Origin: Phanerodontia chrysosporium
Taxonomy: Eukaryota; Basidiomycota; Agaricomycetes; Polyporales; Phanerochaetaceae
Assembly (NCBI GenBank): GCA_001910725.1
Contig: MJGA01000041.1
Location: 62,001 to 126,000 of the forward strand
DNA length: 64,000 bases
Direction of reading: 5' to 3'
Positions within the stretch are counted from its first letter, which is position 1, and every line of letters starts with the position of its first letter. Below, in pieces: positions 32,680 through 42,510 of the stretch. The notes under the pieces are model-generated. The model did no database searches, was not told where the DNA came from, and worked only from the letters and a program-made list of their open reading frames with translations. Position numbers and translations under genes: made by a program.

Positions 32680-32875
32680 GTTTTTCTAGGGGTTTTCTGG
32701 TGTTCAGCAAAGATAAACGGATAATGAGCTAACCGGGGACGGAAGTCGAGGTTGATCAGACCGCGGGGGATCCTGTCGTCCAGTAGCGAGACGAGAGAGA
32801 GAGAGTCGAGAAGACGAGATAAGAGACGAGAGAGTAAGAGCTCGAAAGCAGTGATAGAGGTTTCGTGTCAAAATA
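32680..32875 (-). other. untranslated leader of the retrotransposon
   Basis: About 200 nt between the 5' LTR and the gag ATG (minus strand), pyrimidine-rich with CTCTC repeats. It probably carries primer-binding and packaging signals, none of which could be identified with confidence. Confidence 0.5.
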
Positions 32876-33123
32876 TGTGACGCCCGCTAGGAAACTGGCG
32901 CACACGGAACGACTCAGACGATAGACAGGAAATTACACTGCTATTGTCGGGAAAGAATCGCTGCCTCTCTGAGGCGTACATGAGGGGTATTTATACTGTC
33001 TACAGACCGGAGCCGGTAGCAAACCAGAGCGAGTACCGAAGGTAGGAGGTCCTGGAAGAATATCATGCGCGAACGAAAAGATAAGATCTGAAAAAGGAAC
33101 GATAAGGGCACCTGCCCGTTACA
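32876..33123 (-). repeat. LTR (5' LTR of the element)
   Basis: 248-nt copy of the left LTR with one extra G. It drives transcription leftward. It is followed on the plus strand by the CGAAG duplication. Confidence 0.93.
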
Positions 33124-33128
33124 CGAAG
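33124..33128. repeat. target-site duplication, right
   Basis: CGAAG, identical to 24278-24282. Confidence 0.9.
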
Positions 33129-33253
33129 CCTTTCACCATCTGATCGCACTGATGGCGCATCAGCCGGGCACCCGCAACCTCGGAGGCGCCCAAGGTTGAC
33201 TTTGCACCTCGACGGTGCTCACGCTGCCCGACGCCCCGTATGCCCCATACACT

Positions 33254-34871
33254 ATGCACAACTTAATCAAGGTAATATACATTCTTATCATAGCGACGGT
33301 GGCTGCTATGGCTGCACCTCCGTCGCCGAATCGGGTCCGGTGTAGCGCAGGCCGCGAGGCAGGACATCCCGAGGTGGGGCAAGCGTGCCGCGAGACAGTC
33401 GCCACGGGGAACTCACCTTGCACGCGCAGTGTTGCAAGTGGTTCGACGTCCGGGAGGAGATACAAGACAGGCTGTAAGCAGGTGCAGCGTCGTCCACTCG
33501 AGTCCTCGATACTGAACGCGCACAGGTTCAACCGGTCGTGTGGTGCCGACGTCCGGAAGGTGCGACCAGCGTACAATGCTTGTTGCGACGGATCCTTGCT
33601 GACGTGGCGTCTAGTCGATCCGTATCCAGTGAGCCCAGTGTGTCTCTGGTCCCGTCCCGGTCCTAAAGTCCGCAGGTGGCACGACGCCATCGCCTTCTCA
33701 CACACGGGGGGATTGAAGAGGTACTGTCCAAGCATCTCCTAGCGTTCTGCCTTCTTTCTGAATATGAGCAGCGGTGGGGCGCAGGTGCGTGATCCGTGTC
33801 TTACTCTCACAGCATTTGTTCTGAACGCATATATGCAGACGGCTCTATCCTCGCACATCCCATCGAACTAGCCTACCGTGAGCGACACCGTTCTCAACTA
33901 GCGCAAGCACACCCTGATACTCTGGTACAGCGGCGAATGTAGGCCTGTCCGACATCGCAGAGCGCCAGCGCGCCCTCGCCCTGAAGCACAACGTATCCTT
34001 TGGCGACTTGTGCGCGGATCCGCTGCTCCCACGCAGGTGCACCATCTGACGCCGTACCTTGCAGCATACAATTTGCAAGCGCCGTTGGGCTATCAAACTG
34101 CGAGGGTGCACCACGCCTGACGTTTCTCGCGGGACGGCCGAACGCCTCGCGAGCTGCGGACGACGGGCTGGTCCCCGCTCCATGGCACTCCGCCGACACC
34201 CTCTTGGCGCGGATGGCCGACGCCGGATTTGCCCCCACGAGCTCGTCGCGCTGCTTGCGGGCCACAGCGTTGCGACCCAGCAAACGGTCGACGCGAGCGT
34301 CGCGGTGCGTGACACATCGACGATTCCCGCGTCGTCTTTGTCTTCGCGCTCATGGTGCCTGCTGTTGCAGGGCACGCCGCTGGATTCGACACCGCGCACG
34401 TTCGACAACGCGTTCTTTGTCGAGGTGAGCGTGTCCTGCCAGAGACGCGCGAGGCGCAGATCGGCCGGGCGCTGATGACGGTTCCGTGCATGCCCCCCCT
34501 CAGACGCAGGCCAGAGGAACGGTCTGTCCCGGCGCTGCGCTGCACAAGGGCGAGGCCCTATCGTCCTCGCCCCACGAGCTGCGACTACAGTCCGATGGCG
34601 CGCTCGCTCGAGATCCCAGGTGCGTGTGCGCGACGTGGACCGCCTTGTCAAGACTGATGGACATGTCAGGACCGCCCCGACATGGAAACGGTTTGCAGGT
34701 GCGCTCAGGCCTCCCTCCGAGACTCCATACACATCTGAAGGTGTCCCTGCAGAGGATCAGGTCGAGATGGCAAGGCAGTTTGCGAACGCGATGGCGAAGC
34801 TGTCTGTCGTGGGTCAGGATGCAGCCTCGCTGGTCGACTGCACGGACGTCGTCCCTCGATGGAGAATGTAA
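33254..34871 (+). pseudogene. class II (lignin/manganese-type) peroxidase, decayed
   Basis: Recognised in pieces across several frames, each bounded by plausible introns: a signal peptide (MHNLIKVIYILIIATVAAMA); a cysteine pair YNACC; the distal heme site RWHDAIAFS (33671-33700); [34 protein letters not shown] with FLAGRPNA and [18 protein letters not shown]; the proximal-His segment [44 protein letters not shown]; and MAKLSVVGQDAASLVDC with DVVP. These match the order and spacing of secreted class II peroxidases, which oxidise lignin or Mn2+ with H2O2. Lesions: a one-base loss before ELVALLAG breaks the frame, the distal Arg of RLTFHDA is not conserved, the Cys after ARDPRTA is Pro, and the protein stops right after DVVP without its C-terminal arm. 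An LTR element sits 125 bp upstream of the ATG. Confidence 0.85.
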
Positions 34872-35117
34872 CGCCTTGGCTCACTATACCTAACACATTT
34901 TCAGGCGTGGCAGTTCTGTGATTTGTGTCTACTAGCTGACCTGTTCCATTGTATAGCGCATAGCGAATTCATGCTCTCATAACTGTCTATGTGCACGGCG
35001 AAACTCAAGCATCGTGGCTCTCAGGCATAACCCTCCACTTCTATCTCCGCGTTGTATCGCAGCGTCCGAACGGCCATTAGGAGCCAGGCGCCGTCGAGAT
35101 CCGAGCCCGGAGCTTCC

Positions 35118-35133
35118 GGGGGGGGGGGGGGGG
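35118..35133 (+). repeat. homopolymer of 16 G
   Basis: Uninterrupted G run on the plus strand, the longest homopolymer noticed in the window. It may be polymorphic in length or a sequencing artefact. Confidence 0.8.
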
Positions 35134-35410
35134 CTGAGCGAGCCCGCCAAGCAGAGTGCGCAGTGGGCTCCTCAGCTAGAACGGCAGCCTGATATGCTAT
35201 TTGGCTAGTGTTCATGCGGTGCGAGGCTGCGCGAGGCCTTCCATCGCGGCACATGACACCTCCATCAATGAGGCCGCCGCCGGCCGCAGGTCCGAGCCCC
35301 GACGAGCGTCCGCTCCAAAGCCTGTCTCCATCGCCCGCGACGGCCATGCAGCCCGCCTCGCCTGCTCTTCCTCCATCCGTCGTCCTCTCGGCCTGTGCCC
35401 ATCCAGCTCC

Positions 35411-35420
35411 GCATATATAC
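35411..35420 (+). promoter_or_regulatory. TATA box of the Hce2-like gene
   Basis: GCATATATAC about 70-75 nt upstream of the ATG at 35488, the spacing seen at other genes here. Confidence 0.5.
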
Positions 35421-35487
35421 GCCCGTCCTCGCCAACGGTGCACACTACCCGCATACACCCACCTCAGACTCGGACCACGTAAAACCC

Positions 35488-36265
35488 ATGCGCGACCTCT
35501 ATCTCCTCCTCGCAGCTGCGCTCGCCATCCCCGCAGCCCTCGCAGCGCCCGCGCCTGCGCTCGAGTACTGCCAGCACCCGCGCGTCGTCGACAGCACGTA
35601 CATCGGGCGCGACAAGAACGTCCTCGTGCAGTACAGCACCTGCGAGGACGCCGAATGGCCCGAGCCCACCCTCGAGACGCGTCAGAGCAACAACGTCTGC
35701 GGCACCCCCTGTGAGCCCGACTTGATTCCCCATGCCAGTGCCCTTGTTGACGCCCGTGCAGACAACACCTACTGCTTCACCCCGTCCGGCGGCGGCCCTG
35801 ACCCGAACGACTGCAACGTCATCAGCGACGCGCTGCTCTACGACAGCCAGAACGTCGGTACGTAGCCCTCGAGCAACGGATGCTCATCTCGCCTCTGAGA
35901 CACTGCGACGCCGCAGGCGCGCTCTTCCAGCTCGACCCCGCGCAGAACACGTCCGTCATCACGATGCAGTTCCGCACCTGCGAGAGCTTCATGGTCAACC
36001 AGGACAGCGTCGCCCTGACGTACTGTCGCACCGACTGGGTGAGCACGCGCCTAATGCTCTTGCCCCACTTTTCCTGCTGCTAAACTGTCTCTTGTGCTCG
36101 GCCAGTCCTCGATCCTCAGCAACCTCGCTTGGAACTGCCAGGCGACCCAGAACGCCCACGGTGGGCTCTCCGTCGCGACCGACCAACGTTGGTTCATCCA
36201 GTACGTATCATATGTGCGGCCGTTGCCAGTGCTGACTTGCGCTGCACAGGGTTCAGCATTCTTAA
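35488..36265 (+). CDS. secreted cysteine-rich protein, ECP2/Hce2-like
   Basis: Five exons (35488-35710, 35762-35857, 35917-36038, 36106-36200, 36250-36265), 183 aa. The start MRDLYLLLAAALAIPAALA is a signal peptide. The mature part has a DPNDCNVISDALL segment, then FQLDPAQNTSVITMQFRTCES, LTYCRTDW and LAWNCQATQNAHGG, ending RWFIQVQHS. The order (DC..I helix, beta hairpin with a central Cys, then a conserved W and Cys) resembles Hce2/ECP2-type secreted fungal proteins, some of which act in competition or host contact. That link is my inference from pattern only. Similar proteins are common in agaricomycete secretomes. The five-exon structure with short phase-variable introns and the last tiny exon (16 nt) is supported by frame at every junction. 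Confidence 0.75.
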
Positions 36266-36733
36266 GGTAATCTGATTGGCTAGTGCAAGGACACTGAATG
36301 AACAGTATGTGTATGTAATATTAGCGACAGTGTATTACGTGTTACCCGTTTTCTTCGACAGCGCGCTCCGGCTCATGTAAGTGCGCAAAGCAAAGGATTG
36401 TGAAATCGGACCGACGGGCTTGCGCCTCCCGCCCAGGTAGACTCACAGGTTCTGTGTGGCATGGCAGGAGGCGACGCGAGCTGACGGAGACGAGGCAAGT
36501 ATGCGGATGAGTGGACCTTCGAGCTCCCAGTGGCCTCCACCGATCCCAGTGTGGTCGCCGCTGTGACCACTTTGGCCACTGAACAAAGGATGCTGTCGAT
36601 GAGGCGCACCAAAGCTCTGGCCTTTGTTTCGCTTGCTTTGTCCCCGGACTGCAGGACAACTCTGGGGCCACGCACGAGGCGGATATATGCGCGCATACAC
36701 GCATGCGCAGACGTTGCTTCGCACCTCCAAGCC
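36266..36733. other. intergenic with X4 promoter
   Basis: No gene recognised. GGATATATGC near 36680-36690 may be the TATA box of X4, about 50 nt upstream of its ATG. Confidence 0.5.
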
Positions 36734-38098
36734 ATGGCATCGGCCCCCTCTGCCAGCAGCTCCGAGTCCTGCGCCACCGGCGACAAGACGCTGAAAATCA
36801 GAATCTCAAAGGAACAAATCCTCGCGCTCAAGTCGCCAAACAGGCCGACGTCGACGCAGCGCACACGCGCGACGCCCGCCCCTGCGGGCTCGCCACTGTA
36901 CTCTGACCGCGCCGCGCACTTGCGCCACCGCACGGCGCAGCGCGAGCGCTCCGAGAGCACAGACAGCGTCAGCACGGTCGTGTATGGGTCCGCGCCACGC
37001 GCGGCGCCGCTCACGCGCACCAAGTCATATTTGGAGTTTCCGACCATGGATAATGACGACGGGCGCGGGCGGGCGCAGCAACGTGATCCGACTGCCGCCA
37101 TCGCGGGTGATCGCGCCGCGACTCCTGCACCCAGCGCGTCCAGCACCAGGCCTACAACAGACACAGACGACGCCGCCGGCGACACCGACGTCGACATGGA
37201 CATTGACACCGACGGCGAGCACGCCGTCTTCCGCGCGCCGCCAGCGACCCACTGGACCGAGTGCGGCGCGGGAAACACGCGGTACCTCCTCGCGCGCGCT
37301 GCGCCGCGCATCCCGCCCGCTACGCTCGCGCGGCACCCGAGCACGTGGTCCTTCGCCGACGCGCACCGATACAACCCGCGCGCGCCCGCGTTCTGGGGGC
37401 CCGGCCGCTTCGCGCTGCGCCTCGAGGGCGGACGCGCGCTCACGACGGTGTGGGACGTCCAGCCGGGGTGCGTCTTCTGTCTCCTGCTCGTTCCGTATCC
37501 GTGCTGACAACGCGCGCGCAGGACGTGCTGCGTCTGGAAATGCCGGCTCGTCCTCCACGACCGCCTCGCCGCACGCACCACCACCGGCGGCGGGCCCACA
37601 CCGCTGTACGCCGCACCGCCCGTCGTTTCCGTCGAGCTCGACTTCTGGGCCGCGCGCCCCGGCGAGCCCGAGACCGAGACCGACGGGCGCACGTCGGGCG
37701 CAGCGTACGCGCGCGCAGGTGCCGCTGCCGGCCGCGCGCCGTGGCGCATCGCCTTCACCGGCCAACGCGTTGCGCACGCAGACCTCCGCGCATGCAAGGT
37801 CGACATGAAGAGCGTTGCGCTCGCCGACGCGTGGAAGTGGGAGCCCGAGCACGCAGTGTCTGGCCGTGTATCGGGTGCGCACGAGATACACGTGTGCGTG
37901 CCCGTCCCTGCTGCGCAGCTACGAGGCTGGGAGTACCGCCGCTTCCGCGTTCGCGCACGGGTAGTGCTTGCGGTGCCTGAGCTGGGGCTCGAGCCCGTCG
38001 AGGCGTGTGCGCCGGTCGCAGACGTTGCGTTCGAGTGCCTGACGAAGGAGCGCCACATGGATGGGAAGCCACTTCTGCACAAAATATCCCGCCAGTAA
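36734..38098 (+). CDS. X4: divergent member of family X
   Basis: Two exons, 36734-37467 and 37522-38098, about 436 aa. The ATG sits in a strong GCCATGG context. It is much diverged from X1-X3, but the phase-2 intron after TVWDVQPG is in the same place. The C-terminal domain has YRRFRVRARVVLAVPEL (compare RRVFRVCANV in X2) and ends in ECLTKERHMDGKPLLHKI. The N-terminal half is low-complexity and acidic (DTDVDMDIDTDGE). The second exon is Ala/Arg/Pro-rich, helped by very high GC. Function unknown. It shows the family is older than the local duplication. Confidence 0.72.
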
Positions 38099-38529
38099 GG
38101 AAGCAGCCTGCCAAGTGATGTGTATTGTCTGGTACCTTACCGCTCTTTCCTGCAGGTGATATGATATAAGGCAAATATTTCAGGTTATATATTACCACAA
38201 CACTGCGAACGCGTGCGCTTGCGAATCGGACGCCACTACATACCGCCATCCACCAGATAATCATTGATTGCAGAAATTTCAACGATGCTTGTGTTGTTCC
38301 CAGACTGCTTGATAGGGCTGTGCTTCAGTCTGCCAATGATTGTTTCATTGCCTGCGACGATGAAAAGATGATCTCCCACCCTAACCGAATCATGATGGCG
38401 GATCTGCCTGGCCAAGCCTGTGACACAATTAATGTTCGCGACACGGCTATTGTCCCCGCTGGTTGGTATGGCATGCGCAATACCATCTATCCTCGTTCTC
38501 CATTCACACATTCAGCCAAACTCGCAGAT
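38099..38529. other. intergenic
   Basis: No gene recognised; AT-rich 3' flank of X4. Confidence 0.5.
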
Positions 38530-38663
38530 CAATTACGACAGCATATATGCTGGCTGCGCTGGCATGGGAAGTCCCCAGCTCTGCGAGCACCTTCAGTTCC
38601 GGCACTGGCTGGTATGTGCCGCACTCGACCGTCCTGACTTCGTGCTCATCCGTACACCTGCAG
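38530..38663 (+). promoter_or_regulatory. promoter and spliced 5' leader of SSP-C
   Basis: CATATATGC near 38541, CCCAGCTCTGCGAGC about 30 nt later, then GGCACTGGCTG|GTATGTG with a donor at 38612 and a CACCTGCAG acceptor ending at 38663, i.e. a 52-nt 5'-UTR intron. Closely related to the leader of SSP-B, and more distantly to that of SSP-A. Confidence 0.6.
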
Positions 38664-38698
38664 CCCGAGACCGTCCTAGAAGAACTGCCATTCCTACA

Positions 38699-39100
38699 AT
38701 GCTCAAAGCCTCTACTTTCGCTACCGCTGTCCTGCTCGTCGCGCCCGTGCTCGCGAGGCCGTACGGCTCACCCGACAGCGCCCTCGCGCAGCGCGAAGTC
38801 TTCACGGGAGAATACCTTCCGAGCGGTGCTCTCTCCCGCGCAGAGCCCGCCGTCAGGTACGCGTTCCGCACCACCGCACACCACGCCGCGCTGACCAGAA
38901 CGCACGACAGGTTTGCCCGCGAATACGACAGCGCGAGCGGCGGGATCAGCCTCGGGAAGTTCAAGATTGGCCCCATCTGCGCGCGGGGCTGGAAGCGCTG
39001 CTGCGGGGTGTGCCCATTGATCTCACCGGGGATTGCGACGAACCTGTTTAGTACGGCAAAGACGGCGCGAGAGGCTCGGAGCATGGAAGCCTTGGATTGA
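38699..39100 (+). CDS. SSP-C: small cysteine-rich secreted protein (CCG motif)
   Basis: ATG at 38699. The start MLKASTFATAVLLVAPVLA is a signal peptide followed by RPYG, compare LPYG in SSP-B. The C-terminal part carries ICARGWKRCCGVCPLISPG with the same C-x6-CC-x2-C spacing as SSP-B. A 42-nt intron at 38857-38898 (phase 2, same position as the SSP-B intron) is likely, giving 119 aa. Because 42 is a multiple of three the unspliced frame is also open (133 aa), so the intron rests on comparison with SSP-B. Likely secreted; function unknown. Confidence 0.78.
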   Translation: MLKASTFATAVLLVAPVLARPYGSPDSALAQREVFTGEYLPSGALSRAEPAVRYAFRTTAHHAALTRTHDRFAREYDSASGGISLGKFKIGPICARGWKRCCGVCPLISPGIATNLFSTAKTAREARSMEALD

Positions 39101-39475
39101 GGGAGGAGGTGCTGCGGAAAGGGCCGTGTACTCCGTTATGATGTAGTGAACGGGAGAAAAATGGTTTGACATGTTGACGACTTGATTCAGCGGACGCAGT
39201 ATCTTAGACACTGTAGTCTGGTTGTGGTCGCAGATGGCTTTTGGTAAGTCATGAGTGGGCTCGGGAGCTGCACGACATCCAGGCCTTCCGAACTGTGATC
39301 GTTCGAGCCTGCTCTCGCTTTGGCGACGCAAAACACTAGCAAACCGGCCGCTCCTGGGCCTGAGGCCTGAGAATGCTGCGGCCTCAAGCTCTGGACAACT
39401 CAGTCTGATACTCACTGTCTGTCTTCCTTGTCGAAATTATCTTTCCCATAGAAGTCTAAGACGAGAATGTGGGAT
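39101..39475. other. intergenic up to decayed X3
   Basis: No gene recognised. Similarity to X2 begins near the right end of this stretch. Confidence 0.45.
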
Positions 39476-40536
39476 CAAGTTGCGGAGCGGGCCGCGCACC
39501 GCGCCCGACCTCGGCACCGGACGCCCCAGCACACCCGCCCCAGACTTCGCCACTACAGCAGCAGCAGTCGTCGCCACTGCACAGGGCGACAGTAGCCGCG
39601 GCGCGTCCGACGCGTCGCTCCATGAGAGCGACGTCGCGACACGGTTTCGGGAGATCCGCGAGCGGCTTGCGTGTGCGAAGCACTCCGTTGGGAACCTCCG
39701 CCAGACTGTCGGACAGCGCGCGAGCGGACAGGGGGCTCGCCCGGATGACTACTCGGCGGACTTTGCGGGCGAGGTCGACGTCGAGATACGGGAGGCCGTG
39801 GACACCGAGGGCGAAGACGAGGGTGCTGCGTCAGTCCCGGTGCTGAACATGATCAGGTCCACCACAAAGGTCAGCGACAACAACGAGGAGCTGTGGGGCA
39901 GGGAATGGTTCAAGGTCGACGTCAAGCCCGAGCACGAGCACACAGAGGTCTGGGACGTGCAGCCAGGGTGAGTTCTTTCTTTTCGCTGCATCCACGAGCA
40001 CGCGCTGACCCAGATGTAGCGGCACGTACTCGCTCCTCTGCTACCTCGACATCACAGATCTGCGCCCGAATAGCGCGCCGCGGCACATGCCAGAAGCGGA
40101 GGACGTGGGTATCGTAGTCTGGGTGCCACGCCCCGACGCGCCGCTGGCACCCACGACTGCCTTGGAGGTCGCGCGCGCGATGTGGCACACGAGCTTCGCG
40201 GGCGCCGCGAGCCGTGGGCGGCACTGCGCACTGGCGCACCGGCGGGCACGGACGGCGTCGTGCTGTGCAAGGAGCGGCCCGCAGGGCGCGCCCGCGCGCG
40301 TCGTGCGGCCGTTCGTCGTGCCCATACCGACGGCGATGCTCGCCGGCGCCGAGCGGCGCGTGTTCCGGATGTGTGCAAACGTCACCCTGCGCAGGAAGCC
40401 GCAGCCGTCGCGGTCGGACCTCGCGGTGTGCGCGGCGATAGCCGAGTTCACGGTCGAGTCGCTCCGGAAGGAGCGCCACATGGACGGCAAGCCGCTCCTA
40501 CACAGGACGAACCTGCCACCAGGCGAGTGGAAGTGA
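39476..40536 (+). pseudogene. X3: decayed copy of family X gene X2
   Basis: Very similar to X2 from HESDVATRF-type sequence through the WDVQPG intron to a perfect MDGKPLLHRTN end, but it lacks the N-terminal coding part and has no in-frame ATG before the middle of the protein. In the second exon a one-base loss (GGGCGCCG against GGGACACCG in X2) shifts the frame. After about 30 codons a net loss of about five bases restores it, so the stretch between FAG and GAPARVV is scrambled. The intron and the C-terminal end are intact. It is probably non-functional, unless an undetected upstream exon supplies a start. Confidence 0.7.
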
Positions 40537-41010
40537 TTTTTGGACTGGGGTGCAGTGAGTACGTTGGACGTACCGTGATTCTTATCGCTGACTGGCGTAG
40601 TTTCGTAAGTTCCCCTGACATACACTACACCATGTCGAGCACGCTACAACTGCTCATTATTCATGTCTGGAACTTGTATTCGGACGCTCCCCCAGAGGTT
40701 GATATTGCTGTGCAGCGGGCGAGAGTTGATGATAGTGACATCGAGAAATGCTGCACATCTCCTGCTAGGTGGATGACACGCAATGAAAGGACAGATTAAT
40801 ATATGGTATACGTTGATCACTAGAATATTATATGGCGATAGGCCAAGCTGATATGGCAATAGACAATGCAGAGAATGAACAAATGAATCTTCTAGGCCTT
40901 CGCATGGTCTATACCCGAAGGCTCTGCACCAACATAAACGGGAAGGAGATATGGATCACTAAGGATGGACTTTCAGCACTATTATCCTCATGTCAGGTTA
41001 TCACAAGTGC
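40537..41010. other. intergenic between convergent X3 and HNH2
   Basis: The right part (about 40890-41010) is 3' flank of HNH2 and recurs in inverted form at 13770-13990. No gene recognised. Confidence 0.5.
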
Positions 41011-42510
41011 TCACCTCGATAGCTCATCCGGATCCAACGTCGGACCATCTGCATCATCAAACTCTGCCTCATCATCCAGATCAGCAGTGCTACCTGTCGT
41101 CGCACTGATGTTGGGGTGCTTCTCGAACCAAGCTTCTCGTAGACGGTGCATTTTCACGGTCTCAGGATGGTATGCGAGAGAATGCCAATCATGGTCTGAG
41201 GAGTAGGTCACTTCGTCTGGGGGTAAGGTCAACCACCTATCAACGGTCGCATGCAAGGGGGAACATACGCAAATGGGGAAACCTCTGTGCGAAACCGCGG
41301 ACGACATCGGAGGAACGGATTTCGTCAGACGATCGGGCAGACGCAACTGCATCGACATCGTTATCACATGCCCTGTCGTAGTCATCCGAGCCTATAGCAG
41401 TATCGGTCAGCAGATCGAATGGGAAGCAATACATGACTGGGGCGCCTGTTGGTTCAGGAATCTGAGGTAAAGTCGCACCAGGCGCCTTGCTGGCCGACTC
41501 ACTACGACGCCTATTTCCCTCTGGTAGCGCAGCATTTGGATGTCCCGAAATGACATCCAAACTCGCATACCCGTAGACATAGAATCTTTTGAACACAGTG
41601 TGTGCAAGGCGAGCGAACAAGAATTGGAGCGGTACACCCGCAGGGACCGGGAATGCGCGGCCATGTAGATTGTCCTCGTAGGGAGAGGAGAGCTTGAAGA
41701 GATGGCACACCATACGACCGCCTTTGACAATGAAGGCGAAGTGACCACTGTCAAGTCGGCGGTGTATGTCTGAGCGAAGCGTGAGCGCGTTGTTGACGGT
41801 GTCAATCCGCTTGTCGCCAATTGCGCGGGATTCACGGTGAGCAGGGGGGTTGTGAAGCCACATGGTGTGATGCTGGAACCAGTTTCTATGTTGTCTCGGG
41901 ATGATATGGCAACAGTCGAGTGCTGTTCTCTGTGGCGTAAATGGACAGTGTCAGACAGAAGGAGGAAATTAAACGCACCATCATTACCACGTGTAACAAG
42001 GCAAGCATGTCCATCTCTTGAGAGAACGTTGTCCGCAAGTCTCTGCGGTGAGCTGCACACCGAGTAGAGATGACGTATTGCACTAGAGTTATCCAGTGGG
42101 CACACTGCATTCTCGGAGGCCTGGACCGCCCTCCAACGCGGGGGCAGGTCGGTAGGGGGGGTCCAGTCCACGAACGAGGAAACAACAGCATACGAGTCGC
42201 TCATGTCGAGCATGAAGTAGAAGTATCGACCGGGCTTTAGGTAGTCAAGTTCTGGAGATAGCCGGTGGTTGGGGTCTCGGGAAGCGGAGAAATAACCGAG
42301 GCTGTTGTTGGAAATAATGAAAGCAACGTCGAGTGCAACCCCAAGCTCAAGGACCCACACGCGTCCGGTGTGCTTGTCGAGAAAGTCGGTCGCGGGGAGT
42401 GAGATGAGCGGATTCGGGCTCCGTGGATGAAATATCTGCACGTAGTCGTTCGGACCAGGTTGACCGGCTGCAGTGATTTGCGCCACGTGCGGTTCTTGGA
42501 GCCAGGACAT
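41011..42510 (-). CDS. HNH2: HNH-endonuclease-domain protein
   Basis: Exons 42510-41988, 41922-41269 and 41216-41011, about 460 aa; a further 60-nt intron at about 41506-41565 is possible and would not change the frame. It is a paralogue of HNH1: an N-terminal beta-rich module (IFHPRSPNP, LGVALDVAFIISNN), then SRDGHACLVT, then after the first splice ALDCCHIIPRQHRNW and TLRSDIHRRLDSGHFAF, the HNH_2 nuclease core. The tail has EVTYSSDHDW, HPETVKMHRLREAW and an acidic segment ending LDPDELSR. The acceptor at 41922 was chosen because it is the only one that restores the CHIIP frame. HNH_2 proteins may cut nucleic acids; the substrate is unknown. It faces X3 tail to tail. Confidence 0.78.

Larger units (their letters stand above)
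24283..33123 (-). mobile_element. complete Ty3/Gypsy chromovirus-type LTR retrotransposon
   Basis: An 8.84-kb element on the minus strand: two near-identical LTRs, a 5-bp target-site duplication CGAAG, a gag-type frame with a CCHC zinc knuckle, then a protease-reverse transcriptase-RNase H-integrase-chromodomain polyprotein in an overlapping frame. The domain order (integrase last) and the chromodomain place it in Ty3/Gypsy chromoviruses. LTR identity and long open frames suggest a recent, possibly still active insertion. The leader next to the right LTR (TTTTGACACGAAACC on the minus strand) does not start with the TGG of a usual tRNA primer site, so the priming mode is open. Confidence 0.95.
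34872..35487. other. intergenic with G16 run and promoter
   Basis: No gene recognised. It contains a run of 16 G at 35118-35133 and, near its right end, a TATATA box (35412-35418) about 75 nt before the next ATG. Confidence 0.55.

Noticed and set aside
32850..32876. tRNA primer-binding site next to the 5' LTR
   Set aside because: The adjacent minus-strand sequence does not begin with TGG and I could not match a tRNA end; not annotated.
36373..38082. 569-codon open frame on the minus strand opposite X4
   Set aside because: Arg/Ser/Ala-rich shadow frame in very GC-rich DNA; the plus strand has the family intron and the conserved C-terminal motif.
41011..41013. Possible splice donor at the HNH2 stop codon (AGGTGAGC) leading to an extra exon
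   Set aside because: The donor coincides with the TGA and an acceptor exists downstream, but the extension has no similarity to HNH1's end and no conserved protein; the stop was kept.
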